From: an uncultured Alteromonadaceae bacterium
GTDB lineage: Bacteria; Pseudomonadota; Gammaproteobacteria; Enterobacterales; Alteromonadaceae
DNA length: 64,000 nucleotides
Assembly (NCBI GenBank): GCA_938085045.1
Contig: CALKGI010000028.1
Span: 1-64,000, forward strand
Direction: 5' to 3'
Shown here one piece after another: positions 63,617 to 64,000 of this stretch. Within the stretch, counting starts at the first letter, position 1. The number at the start of each line of letters is the position of its first letter. A program made the translations under genes and the position numbers. A model generated the notes under the pieces. The model saw only the letters and a list, made by a program, of their open reading frames with translations, made no database searches and had not been told where the DNA came from.

Positions 63617-64000
63617 TTACTTAACAAGTTTTTGCTTTCTACGACGGATGAACGCCAAAGGAGCCAACAGTAGTGTAACCAGACCCATGCCTGCACCACT
63701 AGAAGTGTTTTTGATGTTTACAGTCATATTGACCGCATCACTGGTGAACACGCCATCGCTTACGGTTACAGATACAGCAGAAGTGCTGTCTTCAGTTACT
63801 CGTGGTGCGATGAACTCGTAAGTGTTGCCACTGTTGTTGACTGCTTCGCCATCTACCATCCAGGTATAGGTCAGGTCATCACCATCAGTGTCGACACCAG
63901 TTACAGACAATGTAACGCTCTTCTTCTCATCAACTGAATAAGTTGCTGAGTCGGCTGACAATGTTGGTGCAGTGTTACCCAATACTGTGAAGCTGAACGA
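63617..64000 (-). CDS. Surface/secreted protein, C-terminal end (cut by window edge)
   Basis: The last 127 residues of a larger protein whose frame stays open to the window end. An Ig/PKD-like domain is visible (NTAPTLSADSATYSVDEKKS, VDTDGDDLTYTWMVDGEAV, SVTVSDGVFTSDAVNMTV). The tail SSGAGMGLVTLLLAPLAF followed by IRRRKQK has the Gly-rich/hydrophobic/Arg order of GlyGly-CTERM rhombosortase sorting signals. A calcium-dependent or adhesive exoprotein is possible; the catalytic part is outside the window. Confidence 0.7.
   Translation of the reverse strand, partial: SFSFTVLGNTAPTLSADSATYSVDEKKSVTLSVTGVDTDGDDLTYTWMVDGEAVNNSGNTYEFIAPRVTEDSTSAVSVTVSDGVFTSDAVNMTVNIKNTSSGAGMGLVTLLLAPLAFIRRRKQKLVK

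Overview
The window looks like chromosomal DNA of a marine gammaproteobacterium, most likely of the Alteromonadales (Alteromonas/Shewanella-like). This rests on conserved housekeeping blocks (nfuA, comF/gntX and bioH; tex, greB, ompR, envZ and pckA), on CpxRA with divergent CpxP-type genes, on YbiT and RhlE close to their gammaproteobacterial relatives, and on a GlyGly-CTERM-like surface-protein tail. Species-level assignment is not possible from sequence reading alone. Both edges cut genes: a fumarylacetoacetase on the left and a secreted Ig-like-domain protein on the right. I saw no tRNA, rRNA, CRISPR array or intact transposase.

Layout. 1-4.4 kb: tyrosine catabolism (fahA end), a FieF-type cation exporter, a PldB-like lysophospholipase and a secreted gluzincin protease. 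4.5-7.2 kb: an accessory two-gene ATPase/TOPRIM-like pair followed by two small envelope genes. 7.1-13 kb: cupin, ybiT, rhlE, VOC protein, diguanylate cyclase, S4 protein. 13-17.5 kb: the Cpx envelope-stress locus with two tandem cpxP-like genes, each behind its own CpxR-box-like motif, then a membrane-anchored glutaredoxin. 17.5-20.8 kb: spermidine-synthase-like protein, cupin, LysR regulator and an eight-repeat helical protein. 20.9-25.1 kb: an EVE-McrB/McrC restriction module bracketed by perfect 58-bp direct repeats. 25.2-31.7 kb: rbgA/ylqF, a GAF-GAF-GGDEF-degenerate-EAL protein, a DUF4143 ATPase preceded by five 33-bp iterons, yigZ and a secreted protein. 31.8-38 kb: an OpuAC-like binding protein paired with a histidine kinase, a divergent PAS histidine kinase, and an alpha/beta-hydrolase-OsmC fusion. 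38-42.5 kb: a Cys-rich secreted protein, a ToxR/CadC-type regulator with a beta-propeller, a MITE-like nest of inverted repeats and a DJ-1/PfpI protein. 42.5-47.9 kb: a porin-like protein, LolA-like protein, MMPL/RND exporter and TetR regulator in one orientation, with a double-palindrome operator upstream of tetR. 48-64 kb: fklB, nfuA, an M14 peptidase, comF, bioH, a SprA-type putative metalloprotease pair, tex, greB, ompR-envZ and pckA.

Four dispersed inverted-repeat elements, three with the CACGGAGG core and one variant, sit at gene 3' ends at about 1.8, 13.2, 42.4 and 49.0 kb. The strongest candidates for new or under-described biology are the 4.6-6.4 kb ATPase/TOPRIM pair, the repeat-bracketed EVE-McrBC cassette, and the DUF4143 gene with its phased 33-bp iteron array.
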